Shown: piece by piece, positions 48,430 to 57,354 of the stretch
Position numbering within the stretch: the first letter of the stretch is position 1
How the letters are laid out: every line of letters starts with the position of its first letter
From: Leptospira dzoumogneensis
GTDB taxonomy: Bacteria > Spirochaetota > Leptospiria > Leptospirales > Leptospiraceae
Direction of reading: 5' to 3'
NCBI RefSeq assembly: GCF_004770895.1
Contig: NZ_RQHS01000022.1
Coordinates: 62,001-126,000 of the forward strand
DNA length: 64,000 nt
Program-made: the position numbers and the translations under genes
Notes under the pieces: model-generated
What the model was told of the DNA's origin: nothing
What the model saw: only the letters and a program-made list of their open reading frames with translations
Databases searched by the model: none

Positions 48430-48447
48430 TTGTAACAGTTCTCACCT
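48430..48447 (+). promoter_or_regulatory. Pho-box-like site 1
   Basis: TTGTAAC (48430-48436) and CTCACCT (48441-48447) are spaced 11 bp apart. The sequence GTAAC-GTTCTCA is shared with the pstS promoter (61169-61181). It lies 46 bp before the GTG of the 48493 gene, with a CATACT-type -10 near 48470 and AGGAGG at 48482. Confidence 0.6.
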
Positions 48448-48492
48448 TAATCGAATTGCACGAGTATCCATACTTTCCATAAGGAGGATACA

Positions 48493-48822
48493 GTGAATCG
48501 GAAGTATTACATTATGATTACGAGAACTATTATTACAATTTCAATTTTTCTAATATGTTTGGGAACTCTTTCCGCAGACACAGTCACCAATACTAAAACT
48601 AAAGAAGTGATTGAGAACGTAAAAACTACTCAGACAGAACAGGGTGTGATCGTTGAGTTCGAAGACGGCTCCCGTAGAGGTTTTGACAGAACGTCCGTTA
48701 CTGTAGAAGCCAAGCCTGTTGAATGGAAACAAAAGGATCAGGAGAATTATCCTGATAAAGAAAGATACACCGATTATGCCATTTTTGGCGGGATCTTCTT
48801 AATAATACTACTTTTACCCTAA
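48493..48822 (+). CDS. hypothetical exported/membrane protein (109 residues)
   Basis: Starts at GTG 48493 with a strong AAGGAGG 6 nt before it. An N-terminal signal or anchor segment (ITRTIITISIFLICLGTLSA, about 9-28) is followed by a Thr/Glu/Lys-rich soluble part ('VTNTKTKEVIENVKTTQTEQGVIVEFEDGSRRGFDRTSVTV', two beta-strand-like repeats) and a C-terminal hydrophobic helix (YAIFGGIFLIILLLP). No family is recognised. It is preceded by Pho-box-like site 1 and followed by site 2, so it is the first gene of the phosphate-type island. A membrane-tethered periplasmic role is inferred from topology only. Confidence 0.75.
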   Translation: MNRKYYIMITRTIITISIFLICLGTLSADTVTNTKTKEVIENVKTTQTEQGVIVEFEDGSRRGFDRTSVTVEAKPVEWKQKDQENYPDKERYTDYAIFGGIFLIILLLP

Positions 48823-48832
48823 AGAACCAAAA

Positions 48833-48872
48833 CCTTAACAAGTACGTAATCAAGTCGTAAAGTAATTTATCT
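48833..48872 (+). promoter_or_regulatory. Pho-box-like site 2, upstream of the surface lipoprotein
   Basis: Four 7-mers spaced exactly 11 bp apart: CCTTAAC (48833), ACGTAAT (48844), TCGTAAA (48855) and TTTATCT (48866). A CATAAT -10 sequence follows at 48875-48880. This is the layout of a PhoB binding site (direct repeats of a CTGTAAC-like 7-mer plus 4 AT-rich bases). Confidence 0.65.
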
Positions 48873-48936
48873 AACATAATCCACGAGGTCGATCGGATTT
48901 CGGCCTCTTTCAGAATGAATAGGAGAAATTCGATCC

Positions 48937-50904
48937 ATGAAATCGTTAAATAAAAAAGTCTCGAAAGCAGTAAGCGCTCTTGCAGTTGCTATTGCTATCG
49001 TAGGCTGTGATTCCGGCGGGGGAAGCAATCTTGCTGGTCTTGCGCTTGCCGGTTTAGGTGGCAGCACAACTTATGCAAGAGCTTCTATCGCAGCAAAAGT
49101 TAGAAAAGGAAATTTAGGATCCGATGTTGCACTTTCCACAGGAACTGCAGCATCCGGCACGGTTCCTGAAACTCGTAGAGAAGTTGTTCTAGTAAAATCA
49201 GGTGGAACCCAAGACTTTACTACCACTGCATCAGGTGCAGGAGCTTCTGCTCCAGCTGATAACGGTGATTTTGGTTTTGTGGTAAATGTTCCATCAGCTG
49301 ATGCAAAATTAACCGCAACCGTGTATACTCTACGCGAACTTACTTGTGAAGAATTAGATAAATCCAGAACAGGAACCGGCGCAGGCGCTTGGGCAAGTGA
49401 TCCAACTGGAGGTCGCTGCGGGTTGTATGATAGTGGAGTTGCAGCTTCAACTACTAGAATTGCTGAGTACAATGCGATTTTAGATAACCCTAACAACTAT
49501 ACTGTTGCACTTGGAACTTTTGATTTTGAATTTAATATCGATCCTTCCGATCCAAATGCTACAGGAACTGTCACCATTACAAATGAATCAGGAGTTCATA
49601 TAGTTGCAGCAAATGGTCAAACTTCTGTTCCATTCGCACTTGTAACAGTAACTGGAGTATATTCCAACCCAAATCAGACAGTTGGAGAGGCTCTTTGTGA
49701 TTCGATTGGAAATCCTACAATCATCCAAGGGAACATCAACAGCGATATTATCTTAGGTAAATTTACTCTCCTAAGAGGAACTGTGTTTGTAAATAACGCG
49801 AAAATGACTGTTCCAAAAGGTTCCGTAATCTACGGAGAAAGAGGATCTTCTCTATTCTTCAAAGGTGGAACATTAGAAACTCAAGGAACTGCAGCTGAGC
49901 CGGTATGTTTCACTTCTGCTCAAAGACATGGATCCAGATTCCCTGGAGACTGGGGCGGAATCGTATTCATCGGAAGTGCGAACGCTACTAGAACTTCAAC
50001 CACAGAAGGAACTACTCCTCAAGTGTATCCTGGTGGAAACTCCATGACTGTAAATCTTAGATATACCATCGTAGAATTTGCAGGAAACGAGGTGGCTCCT
50101 GGAGACGAGTTAAATTCACTTTCTCAATACGCAGTTAACACAATCGATTATAAGTTCGTTCAAGCTCACAGAGGATTGGATGACTCCTTCGAATGGTGGG
50201 GCGGTGGAAAATCACCAAGCACTCATGACATGAAATTCTTGATCGGTTCAGGATCTATGGATGATGACTTCGATATGGATGAAGGTTTCTCTGGAAACTT
50301 AAAATACCTTGTATCCATCAAGTATCCAAAAGCTTGCGGCGGTTCCGCATCTACAGATCCTCACGGATTCGAAATGGACGGAAGACATTCCAGTACCTGT
50401 ACAAATTCCCAGAACCCTGCAACTACCGATTGTTCTAATCCAACCGTAGCGAACTTTACCACTTTAGGTTTAGGAATCAGCGGCGGCGCAGGAATGAGAG
50501 CAAGAGAAGGATTATTGGGAACATTCACTGCAGGTTTAATCTACGGTTTTGCCACTAGAATAAACGCAGGAGAAGCTTCCGGTTTCTCCCCTACCATTTC
50601 AGATATCACTGTAATTTCAGATAGTGCTGCAGATTCATTAGCAGCGAGTGCCTCGGGTACCCCTGGTACCGGTGGTATCACTCTCAGTGCAACTGCATCC
50701 CTTACTTCTATCCCAGTAACTGATATTGGCTCAGTACAAGATTCAGTCGGATGCGGATTCGGAACTAAACCGGATCTAAGAACGTCTGCTTCTGTATCCA
50801 GTGGTAATACTGGTGGAGTGCCTCTGAACTTAAGCGAAACTGTAGATTCAGCAGCTGTTCCAGTAAACTGGCCTGCAGGATGGACCGTTTGGAGAGCTCG
50901 CTAA
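48937..50904 (+). CDS. large surface lipoprotein with beta-helix-like core
   Basis: 655 residues. Signal peptide ending AIAIVGC gives lipidated Cys23, followed by a Gly-rich tether (DSGGGSNLAGLALAGLGG). The N-terminal 200 residues are beta-rich, low in Trp/Cys and Thr/Ala/Gly-rich. The region 240-480 has the pattern of a right-handed parallel beta-helix: 'TVFVNNAKMTVPKGSVIYGERGSSLFFKGGTLETQGTAAEPVCFTSA', 'GDWGGIVFIGSA', 'NLRYTIVEFAGNEV', 'DYKFVQAHRGLDDSFEWWGG', 'LIGSGSMDDDFDMDEGFSGNLKYLVSIKYPK'. Similar proteins are common in Bacteroidota next to TonB-dependent receptors. Here the partner receptor gene lies 700 nt downstream. Acidic DDDFDMDEG may bind metal or ligand. Pho-box site 2 precedes it. 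Confidence 0.8.
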   Translation: MKSLNKKVSKAVSALAVAIAIVGCDSGGGSNLAGLALAGLGGSTTYARASIAAKVRKGNLGSDVALSTGTAASGTVPETRREVVLVKSGGTQDFTTTASGAGASAPADNGDFGFVVNVPSADAKLTATVYTLRELTCEELDKSRTGTGAGAWASDPTGGRCGLYDSGVAASTTRIAEYNAILDNPNNYTVALGTFDFEFNIDPSDPNATGTVTITNESGVHIVAANGQTSVPFALVTVTGVYSNPNQTVGEALCDSIGNPTIIQGNINSDIILGKFTLLRGTVFVNNAKMTVPKGSVIYGERGSSLFFKGGTLETQGTAAEPVCFTSAQRHGSRFPGDWGGIVFIGSANATRTSTTEGTTPQVYPGGNSMTVNLRYTIVEFAGNEVAPGDELNSLSQYAVNTIDYKFVQAHRGLDDSFEWWGGGKSPSTHDMKFLIGSGSMDDDFDMDEGFSGNLKYLVSIKYPKACGGSASTDPHGFEMDGRHSSTCTNSQNPATTDCSNPTVANFTTLGLGISGGAGMRAREGLLGTFTAGLIYGFATRINAGEASGFSPTISDITVISDSAADSLAASASGTPGTGGITLSATASLTSIPVTDIGSVQDSVGCGFGTKPDLRTSASVSSGNTGGVPLNLSETVDSAAVPVNWPAGWTVWRAR

Positions 50905-50929
50905 GCTAAGTTTAATACCAACGTGAATT

Positions 50930-50959
50930 AAAGACCTCCCGGAAACGGGGGGTCTTTTT
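50930..50959 (+). terminator. intrinsic terminator after the surface lipoprotein
   Basis: AAAGACCTCCCG (50930-50941), GAAA tetraloop, CGGGGGGTCTTT (50946-50957) with one G-U pair, then a T-run. It separates the lipoprotein from the receptor genes and may pass a fraction of transcripts onward. Confidence 0.85.
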
Positions 50960-51000
50960 ATACAAATTATATAAAAATAAAATTTCCGGAAAAAATCTAA

Positions 51001-51579
51001 ATGAATCGTATATACAATCTTTTGTTTATAACGTTTTTCTTAATCATAATATCCTATAATTGCAAAAAAGAAAAAACAGAAGGCGATCCAGAATATCAGA
51101 AAAAAGTGGAAGAAGCCCGAAATTATCTTAGAGCTCATATCAAAGACAATTACGATATAAGCGAAACGAGTGCTACTAGAGACGATGCAGTTTTAAATTA
51201 TTTAGAAGCTGTAAACCAAGGAAAAACAGATAAATATATCTGCACCAAACAAGAGTATTTTGATGTGTTCTTACCTAATACTTTAGAAGAAAGCACTCTT
51301 ACATCCAATATGCCTTTAGAACAAGCTTGGGAAATTACCGAGCTTCGAAGAAAGGTAGCTCTTGAACAACTTCAAGAAGTTTTAAAAAAAGAAAAAAATA
51401 AACCGATCAAGATCGAAGCCTTAACCTGGAGAGATCAAATACGCCAGCTTAATGTTTTAAAAGGTCACAGGGTGGGAAATCTAGTTATACGTGTCGGAAA
51501 TAAATCCGTTACGTTGGAGCAAGTACGATTAGTGATCGAACATAAAGGAAAGTTCAAACTGTGCGTTATTGGAGCTTAA
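51001..51579 (+). CDS. hypothetical lipoprotein (192 residues)
   Basis: Starts at ATG 51001. The signal peptide (YNLLFITFFLIIISYNC) ends with Cys21 as the probable lipidation site, followed by KKEKTEGD. The mature part is helical at first ('EEARNYLRAHIKDNYDISETSA', 'DAVLNYLEAVNQGK', 'RKVALEQLQEVLKKEK') and becomes beta-rich at the C-terminus ('GHRVGNLVIRVGNKSVTLEQVRLVIEHKGKFKLCVIG'). No family is recognised. Its end overlaps the receptor frame, so the two genes are co-translated or tightly linked. It could be an accessory subunit of the receptor complex, which is inference. Confidence 0.8.
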   Translation: MNRIYNLLFITFFLIIISYNCKKEKTEGDPEYQKKVEEARNYLRAHIKDNYDISETSATRDDAVLNYLEAVNQGKTDKYICTKQEYFDVFLPNTLEESTLTSNMPLEQAWEITELRRKVALEQLQEVLKKEKNKPIKIEALTWRDQIRQLNVLKGHRVGNLVIRVGNKSVTLEQVRLVIEHKGKFKLCVIGA

Positions 51580-51605
51580 TTTATAAAAAAATGAAAGATA
51601 AACGT

Positions 51606-54557
51606 ATGAAAATTAAAAAGATTATCATATTCTTCCTACTTACTTCCCTTTCTGCACCTGCTTGGGGACAAGGAGTAGGAAAAATCCGAGGAAAAATCGT
51701 GGATGGAGACAATGGTGAAGCCGTTTTCGGTGCAACTATAGTAGTTCGATCCATCAAAAAATTTGCCAAATCAGATTTCGATGGTGCGTATGATCTAGAA
51801 CTTCCTTTAGGAACTCATGAAGTTGAGTTCCAGATGTTAGGATATTCTCCACAAAAACGTTCCGTAACCGTAACAGCAGGAAAACCCCAAGTTGTAAATA
51901 TCACTTTCGGTTTGCAAACTCTTGAGACAGTGGATGTAAAAGGTAGAGCATTAAATGATGCGGAAGCAGCTCTCTTATCATTACAGAAAAAGTCTTCTGC
52001 AGTTTCGGATGGAATTTCGAAAGAAGCAATTAAGAAAAGTCCTGACTCATCTGCCGGAGAAGTTGTACGAAGAGTTACCGGTATTACATTAGTAGGCGGT
52101 AAGTTCGTTTTCGTCCGCGGTCTCGGAGAACGTTATTCAAACACGGAATTAAACGACACTTTAGTACCTTCTACCGAACCGGATAAACGAGTTGTCGCTC
52201 TGGATATCTTTCCTTCCGGAGTATTAAAAAACGTACGGATCATTAAAACATTCATTCCAGAGCTTCCTGCCGAATTTTCGGGAGGTCTTGTTAAAATTGA
52301 GACCCAGGAATATCCTGAAGAAAAACAACTGAGCGTATCAGTTGGTGCCGGTGGGAACTACAATACAACCGGTCATAAATTCATGAATATGAACCAAGGG
52401 AATATGTTGGGTGGGGTTAATTCTAATCAGCATAATCCTCTCGCTGATTCTGGAAATAAAGGACTAGTCTTCGAGCCAGGAAGTATTTTCGGTGGAATTC
52501 CTCCTGAAATTACGCAAACAGGACCAGCACTATATAATCAAAAATGGACTCCAAATTCAGGTCCGGCTCCTTTTGATAAAAACTTCTCCCTAAATTACGG
52601 AGATACGTTTAAAATAGGAAGCACTTCAAGGTTAGGGATTTTGGTAGGAACTACCTATAATAGAAACTTTAGATTCAGAGAAGAAAGTTCCAGAACTTAC
52701 CAAGCAAGCCAAATCTCGGAACTCACTCCTGCCGGAACTAGATTGATCCAACAACAAAAGCAGGATGCGGATCTTTATATTGAAGAAAGGAACTGGGGAA
52801 ATAACTTAAACTTAGCTTATGAAATTACCAAAGGCCAACAGATATTTATGAAAACTCTTTTTTCCCAACAAGGAGAAGGAGTAGTTCGGAATTCTGTAGG
52901 TCAGGACAATATCAACTCAGCTGATTTTAAATCTTTAACTACCCAATACACAAGCAGCCGCGTCTTCCATAATACATTTGGAGGAGACCATGCTTTAAAT
53001 TGGTTCGGAGATAGAGCTCATAAATTCGACTGGAGAATAAATTTTGCCCAAGCTGTTAGAGAGCAGCCGGACTTACAACAGCAAGTTTGGAGAAAGTCTT
53101 TCTCGGATCCTAATCCTCTGAATTATACTCGTTTAGGAAATAACCCTGATGCTTCCAGATTCTTCTCCGACTCGGTTGATAATAGCCGTACCGCTAAGTT
53201 TAACTATGAAATTCCTTTCGACCAATGGAGCGGCTTAAAGTCCACCATTAAGCTCGGAAGTTATACATTGGAAAGAGATAAGAACTTTAGATTCCATGAA
53301 TATGGGCAAAAAACTAATTTACCTATTCCTGCTTTAGAATTCTATCCGATCCCCGGAGAAATTTACTCAAACCCTCTTCTTTTCCAACAAAACACGTATA
53401 CATTCTCGGAAAGACAAGTTGAATCAAACGCATACGACGCATTCCAGAGATTACAAGCTTACTATTCTCAAGTAGAACTACCGATACTTCCGAAATTAAA
53501 AATTCTTTTCGGAGCTCGTTACGAAGACAGCTACCAAAAAGTAAGAACTTTTGTGACTAAAGATGTCAACAATCCTGCGTTTATTGTTGATTATGGCTGC
53601 GGAGTCCGTAACGAAGATGTTCGCATAGCTTTAGTAAAAAATAATGCATGCGATCCAACAAACAACGGTATTGGTGAATTAAGAACAAGGGATACACTCC
53701 CATCGTTCAATCTTAACTGGGAGTTTAAAGATAATCAAATTTTACGTGTTGCCGCTACTCAGACACTAACTCGTCCGGATTTAAGGGAATTATCTCCTTT
53801 CGGGTTTACTCCTTACTTCGGAGCAAACCGTATTTTTGGTAACTCTGATCTAAGAAGATCCTATATCCACAACTACGATATTCGATATGAATATTATCTA
53901 ACTTCTTCGGATTATATTGGAGTTGGAGCCTTCTTCAAACAGATATCTAGCCCGATCGAGATGATCGGTCAACCGGTAGCGGGAAGTATCAGCCAGCGTT
54001 TCACTTATTTAAATGCTGAACAAGGTATTATCCGAGGGGTAGAGTTCGACTTTAGAAAAGCGATAACTGACCGTATTCGTTTCGAGACAAATATGTTCCT
54101 TATCCAGTCAAGAGTTGATGTTATTTCTTGGGAGCAGTACATCGGTGCTAAGATGGGAGTATTAGATCCTTTATCTAAAGCTGCAGCTTATAACCCGACC
54201 AACCTGTCTCGTCCTTTGCAAGGACAATCTCCATTCGTATTTAACGTGAAATTAGATTTCCATCTGGATGAAAAAAAGAGGCATAATCTAGGTTTCTATT
54301 ACAACTACTTTGGAGATAGACTCTATTCAGTCGGTGCCAATGGATTACCTGATGCGTATGAAAGAGCAGTCGGTCTGACCGACGTCGTTTTTACGACAAA
54401 AAGAGGAGATCACTTGGAGTTTAAAGTTGCCGCTCAGAACATTTTCGATACTCGATACAGAGTGTATCAGAAGAATGAGCTAACTGGTGAAAAAGAACTA
54501 TTCCTTTCTTACAGAACTGGGGTTAGTTACTCCTTCCAAGCTACTTATAAGCTTTAA
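51606..54557 (+). CDS. TonB-dependent outer-membrane receptor with carboxypeptidase-regulatory-like domain
   Basis: 983 residues from the ATG at 51606 (the frame opens at 51561 but the signal peptide MKIKKIIIFFLLTSLSAPAW starts here). Residues about 22-105 form the carboxypeptidase-regulatory-like fold common in SusC-type receptors ('GKIRGKIVDGDNGEAVFGATIVV', 'SDFDGAYDLELPLGTHEVEFQMLGY'). The plug follows (about 140-235, 'SPDSSAGEVVRRVTGITLVGGKFVFVRGLGERYSNTELND'), then the 22-strand barrel ending 'SFQATYKL'. It imports a nutrient across the outer membrane using TonB energy. The adjacent ExbB-ExbD-ExbD-TonB set and the nearby pst genes point to a phosphorus-containing substrate. An intrinsic terminator follows. 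Confidence 0.92.
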   Translation: MKIKKIIIFFLLTSLSAPAWGQGVGKIRGKIVDGDNGEAVFGATIVVRSIKKFAKSDFDGAYDLELPLGTHEVEFQMLGYSPQKRSVTVTAGKPQVVNITFGLQTLETVDVKGRALNDAEAALLSLQKKSSAVSDGISKEAIKKSPDSSAGEVVRRVTGITLVGGKFVFVRGLGERYSNTELNDTLVPSTEPDKRVVALDIFPSGVLKNVRIIKTFIPELPAEFSGGLVKIETQEYPEEKQLSVSVGAGGNYNTTGHKFMNMNQGNMLGGVNSNQHNPLADSGNKGLVFEPGSIFGGIPPEITQTGPALYNQKWTPNSGPAPFDKNFSLNYGDTFKIGSTSRLGILVGTTYNRNFRFREESSRTYQASQISELTPAGTRLIQQQKQDADLYIEERNWGNNLNLAYEITKGQQIFMKTLFSQQGEGVVRNSVGQDNINSADFKSLTTQYTSSRVFHNTFGGDHALNWFGDRAHKFDWRINFAQAVREQPDLQQQVWRKSFSDPNPLNYTRLGNNPDASRFFSDSVDNSRTAKFNYEIPFDQWSGLKSTIKLGSYTLERDKNFRFHEYGQKTNLPIPALEFYPIPGEIYSNPLLFQQNTYTFSERQVESNAYDAFQRLQAYYSQVELPILPKLKILFGARYEDSYQKVRTFVTKDVNNPAFIVDYGCGVRNEDVRIALVKNNACDPTNNGIGELRTRDTLPSFNLNWEFKDNQILRVAATQTLTRPDLRELSPFGFTPYFGANRIFGNSDLRRSYIHNYDIRYEYYLTSSDYIGVGAFFKQISSPIEMIGQPVAGSISQRFTYLNAEQGIIRGVEFDFRKAITDRIRFETNMFLIQSRVDVISWEQYIGAKMGVLDPLSKAAAYNPTNLSRPLQGQSPFVFNVKLDFHLDEKKRHNLGFYYNYFGDRLYSVGANGLPDAYERAVGLTDVVFTTKRGDHLEFKVAAQNIFDTRYRVYQKNELTGEKELFLSYRTGVSYSFQATYKL

Positions 54558-54580
54558 ATAGTAGTTAATTTGCTATCTAT

Positions 54581-54617
54581 AAAAAATCCCTCGGAAAATC
54601 TCCGGGGGATTTTTTTA
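54581..54617 (+). terminator. intrinsic terminator after the TonB receptor gene
   Basis: AATCCCTCGGA (54585-54595) pairs with TCCGGGGGATT (54601-54611) around a 5-nt loop with one G-U pair, and is followed by TTTTTT. It ends the receptor transcript before the exbB promoter. Confidence 0.85.
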
Positions 54618-54627
54618 TTTTCTCACT

Positions 54628-54662
54628 CCACTCTCCGCGTCTCAGTGCCTCTCCTGCGTGAG
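54628..54662. repeat. CACGCAGAG-family single arm, copy 8
   Basis: A right-type arm (CTCTCCGCGTCTCAGTGCCT and following, ending CTGCGTGAGA) without its partner, just after the receptor terminator. Confidence 0.6.
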
Positions 54663-54829
54663 AATGAAAGGATCCGACTTATAATACAAATGTGCTCGGT
54701 AAGCATTCAGCATTAGTTGAATATGTGAAAAGGAAAATGAAGCGAAACCTTCCCCACTATTACAATCCCGCATCAACCCTCCCTCCTCTCCCCAGGCCCT
54801 CTCTTCTCCCCTTCCCCAAACTAACCAAC

Positions 54830-54869
54830 CCGTAACCGCTTCGTAATAAATATGTAACTCAAATCACGT
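54830..54869 (+). promoter_or_regulatory. Pho-box-like site 3, upstream of exbB
   Basis: CCGTAAC (54830), TCGTAAT (54841), ATGTAAC (54852) and ATCACGT (54863), each exactly 11 bp apart. This is the best-preserved run of the five sites in the island. The exbB start lies 22-40 bp downstream, with CATTACT near 54880 as a possible -10. Confidence 0.7.
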
Positions 54870-54890
54870 AAAAATGTCTCATTACTTCTT

Positions 54891-55721
54891 ATGGAGCTTT
54901 CGAAAGCTATGCATAATCGATATACTAATCTCTCTCTACGCCAATGGATCGCCATTGCACTTGTAGGAGGATTCGTTCTAACTGCAACTTTACCTACTTT
55001 TTCTCAAGATGCTGCGCCTACTGACGCAAACAAAACCGAACAAACTACTGCGCCTGCAGAACAACCTGCTCCAGCTCCTGCTGAAAAAAGCGGAACCTGG
55101 GGATTTGTAGACCTGTTCAATAAGGGTGGATGGACGATGTATCCATTGGCTCTCTCTTCTATCATCGCTCTTGGAATTATTTTCGAAAGGATCTACTTCC
55201 TTACTACTTCCAAACTTCTTCCTAAAGGTTTTAATATCGATTTAGGGGAGAAGGTTGATGAGAAAGGTTTTGATGGAGCGAAAGAATTCATCGATGCAAA
55301 CCCTTCTTACAAAATTTCCGATATTTTGAAAAACGGTATCGATGTATCTGCCGGTAACGCTGAAATTTTCGCAAAAGGTATCGAGAGAGAAGCTGCCGAG
55401 GTGATCGTTGTTCTTGAAAGAGGGCTCGTGATCTTAGCTGCTGTTTCGACTATCGCACCTTTGATCGGGTTCTTGGGAACGGTTTCCGGTATGATCAACG
55501 CATTCGATGCGATCGCTAACGCCGACCAAGTGAATGCGAAAGTGGTTGCGGGCGGTATCAAAGAAGCTCTTATCACTACTGCTGCCGGTTTGATCATCGC
55601 AATTCCTGCTATGACTTTTCACCAATACTTGACTTCCAGGATCGACGGATTCACTTCCGAAGTGGAAGAAGCCGCAAACAGAATTTATAAAGAATTCCTG
55701 AAACGTAACGCAAGAGCTTAA
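54891..55721 (+). CDS. exbB: ExbB/TolQ-family proton channel protein
   Basis: 276 residues from ATG 54891; an internal ATG at 54909 may be the real start, since the first lies so close to the Pho-box site. The N-terminus has a signal-anchor ([21 protein letters not shown]) and a Pro/Ala/Glu-rich periplasmic linker (about 48-72), an extension seen in several ExbB proteins. The MotA/TolQ/ExbB domain follows, with TM segments at about 85-105, 180-205 ('[24 protein letters not shown]') and 226-246 ('[23 protein letters not shown]'). It forms the pentameric proton channel that powers TonB. First gene of an exbB-exbD-exbD-tonB operon. Confidence 0.92.
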   Translation: MELSKAMHNRYTNLSLRQWIAIALVGGFVLTATLPTFSQDAAPTDANKTEQTTAPAEQPAPAPAEKSGTWGFVDLFNKGGWTMYPLALSSIIALGIIFERIYFLTTSKLLPKGFNIDLGEKVDEKGFDGAKEFIDANPSYKISDILKNGIDVSAGNAEIFAKGIEREAAEVIVVLERGLVILAAVSTIAPLIGFLGTVSGMINAFDAIANADQVNAKVVAGGIKEALITTAAGLIIAIPAMTFHQYLTSRIDGFTSEVEEAANRIYKEFLKRNARA

Positions 55722-55754
55722 TCTTAGTTCTTCCATTTATTAGGAATTCGGAAT

Positions 55755-56174
55755 ATGATTCAGCTTAAGAAAAAAAGAGGTTTGGAAGAAATTTCGGCCT
55801 CTTCTATGTCGGATATCGCGTTTCTTCTTCTCGTATTTTTTATGGTGACCGCGGTGTTTTTCGTGAAGGAGGGTTTGAATATCCAACTTCCCCGCAAAAA
55901 CTCCAACCCCACCCTAATTTTAAGAGAGAATATCTACGAGATATTGGTGGCTGGCGAAACGATCAAGATGAGGAACAAAGTACTAGGTACTCGTGATTAC
56001 AAGGATCTCGCAGAATTCAGAAAAGATCTGAACGATCTGGAAATCCCGAATCTAGACGAAAAAGTCGCTCTGATCAAAACGACCGGTGAAACAAAATACG
56101 GAAATATGTTGGATGCTCTTTCTGCAGTGCAGTTGAGAGGATTTAAACAAGTCTCCGTAAAAAGATTAAAATAA
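55755..56174 (+). CDS. exbD: ExbD/TolR-family protein, first copy
   Basis: 139 residues, one N-terminal transmembrane helix (about 17-38) containing the essential Asp in '[20 protein letters not shown]'. The rest is a periplasmic domain ('[38 protein letters not shown]' region) ending '[14 protein letters not shown]'. With ExbB it forms the proton-driven stator that energises TonB. It is followed by a second, divergent ExbD after 3 nt. Two ExbD copies in one operon are common in Bacteroidota and some spirochaetes and may form heterodimers. Confidence 0.92.
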   Translation: MIQLKKKRGLEEISASSMSDIAFLLLVFFMVTAVFFVKEGLNIQLPRKNSNPTLILRENIYEILVAGETIKMRNKVLGTRDYKDLAEFRKDLNDLEIPNLDEKVALIKTTGETKYGNMLDALSAVQLRGFKQVSVKRLK

Positions 56175-56177
56175 GAT

Positions 56178-56591
56178 ATGGCACTTAAAAAGAAAAAAGC
56201 TCCACCTTCCATTCCGGTCAGTTCTATGGCCGATATCGCCTTTCTTCTTTTGGTATTCTTTATGGTGACTTCGGTCCTTGATACGGATCCGGATCTTCCA
56301 CTTGCGCTTCCGGATGTTCCGGGAGGAGAGCAGCTCAACAAAAAGATCGCGAACTTGTATATAGGTGCGGATAAGGCAATATATTTCAACCAGATCCGTA
56401 TGCCTCTTAACGAAGCGATTAATAACGTAAGGGCAAAGCTCGCCACTACACCAGACCTTAAGGTGCTTATCCATGCGGATAAGGATGTGGACTATGCAAG
56501 TCTGGACGATGTATTCGAATTATTAAAAGAAGCGGGAGCCTTAAAAGTTTCCCTTGTGACTAAAACCACTCAAGGAGGAGGACTGAAATGA
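56178..56591 (+). CDS. exbD: ExbD/TolR-family protein, second copy
   Basis: 137 residues. Same topology as the first copy: Asp in '[32 protein letters not shown]' (residues 15-46) and a periplasmic domain with '[35 protein letters not shown]', the typical ExbD C-terminal fold. It is 3 nt from the first copy and overlaps tonB by 4 nt (ATGA). It is only partly similar to the first copy, so the two probably have different jobs in the stator. Confidence 0.92.
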   Translation: MALKKKKAPPSIPVSSMADIAFLLLVFFMVTSVLDTDPDLPLALPDVPGGEQLNKKIANLYIGADKAIYFNQIRMPLNEAINNVRAKLATTPDLKVLIHADKDVDYASLDDVFELLKEAGALKVSLVTKTTQGGGLK

Positions 56592-57181
56592 ACCAAGTAG
56601 TTTCCTCTCCTTCTTCTTCCAAAAAACGTTCCGGTCTTCGCAGGTTTGTCGATCGTTATAGAATGGAGACATTTTTAGGTTCCTCCGCGATCCTTCAGAT
56701 TGCCGCTCTACTCTTCTGGTATACTCCTCCGACTACCTACGATCATTTGGACAAACTAATCGATGAAGTCGCTTTCGTGGATAATATAGTGATCCAGGAT
56801 CCAAACGTAGGAGAAGCTCCTGACGACGGAGAATTTGAAGTTACGGATACTCTAAAGAAAAAAGAAGACTCTAGGATTGCAGGAGCTCAGGATGCGATCG
56901 TATCCGGTGCCACTGCACCGATCGACCTTTCTCCGAACCTTCAGCCTGAATATACCAAAGATGCTCAATCTGCAGGTATAGGTGGAACTCTTACCTTAGA
57001 AGTGATCATTGCAGACACTGGAGAAGTTTTAAGAGTACGTAATATTGGTAAAACCTTAGGTTACGGATTAGAAGAATCCGCAATCCAAGCCTTCTATAAA
57101 AAACGTTACTCTCCCTCTGTTTTGGACGGGAAAAAGATTACCGTAAAAGTCTACGTTCCAGTTCGTTTCTCTCTCTATTGA
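56588..57181 (+). CDS. tonB: TonB-family energy transducer
   Basis: 197 residues. A cytoplasmic basic start ([16 protein letters not shown]) leads to one transmembrane helix (about 30-46, [16 protein letters not shown]). The periplasmic linker is short and acidic rather than Pro-rich ('[27 protein letters not shown]'), and the C-terminal TonB domain spans about 115-197 ('[33 protein letters not shown]', then '[38 protein letters not shown]'). It carries energy from ExbBD to outer-membrane receptors. Its start overlaps the second exbD stop. Confidence 0.92.
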   Translation: MNQVVSSPSSSKKRSGLRRFVDRYRMETFLGSSAILQIAALLFWYTPPTTYDHLDKLIDEVAFVDNIVIQDPNVGEAPDDGEFEVTDTLKKKEDSRIAGAQDAIVSGATAPIDLSPNLQPEYTKDAQSAGIGGTLTLEVIIADTGEVLRVRNIGKTLGYGLEESAIQAFYKKRYSPSVLDGKKITVKVYVPVRFSLY

Positions 57182-57187
57182 TATACT

Positions 57188-57213
57188 CTTCTTCTTCCAT
57201 TTGGAAGAAGAAG
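57188..57213 (+). terminator. hairpin after tonB
   Basis: CTTCTTCTTCC (57188-57198), loop ATTT, GGAAGAAGAAG (57203-57213): a perfect 11-bp stem 6 nt after the tonB stop. No T-run follows, so termination may be weak or Rho-assisted. Confidence 0.55.
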
Positions 57214-57354
57214 ATGTTCTACTCCCTCACCTAACACACGTTCATTAATTATATTTTATATATCTATCTCAGAACAATCGTTCGAATTATAATTTTATGA
57301 TTTGCTTTTTATTCCCGGCAGGAGGTAATTACGGCCCTTGGGAGATACAAAGCG

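Larger units (their letters stand above)
54558..54890. other. intergenic region between the receptor and exbB
   Basis: 333 bp: terminator (54581-54617), one CACGCAGAG-type arm (54628-54662), an unusual pyrimidine-only-like tract (about 54775-54818, CCCTCCTCTCCCC and CTCTCTTCTCCCC) and Pho-box-like site 3. No gene is seen. Confidence 0.6.

Noticed and set aside
48833..48872. CRISPR-like periodic repeat
   Set aside because: Units are 7 bp at 11-bp spacing with no spacers of CRISPR length and no cas genes nearby; an operator is the better reading.
54775..54818. pyrimidine-rich tract before Pho-box-like site 3
   Set aside because: It is striking by composition, but no repeat unit or pairing partner could be found, so it is reported only within the intergenic entry.
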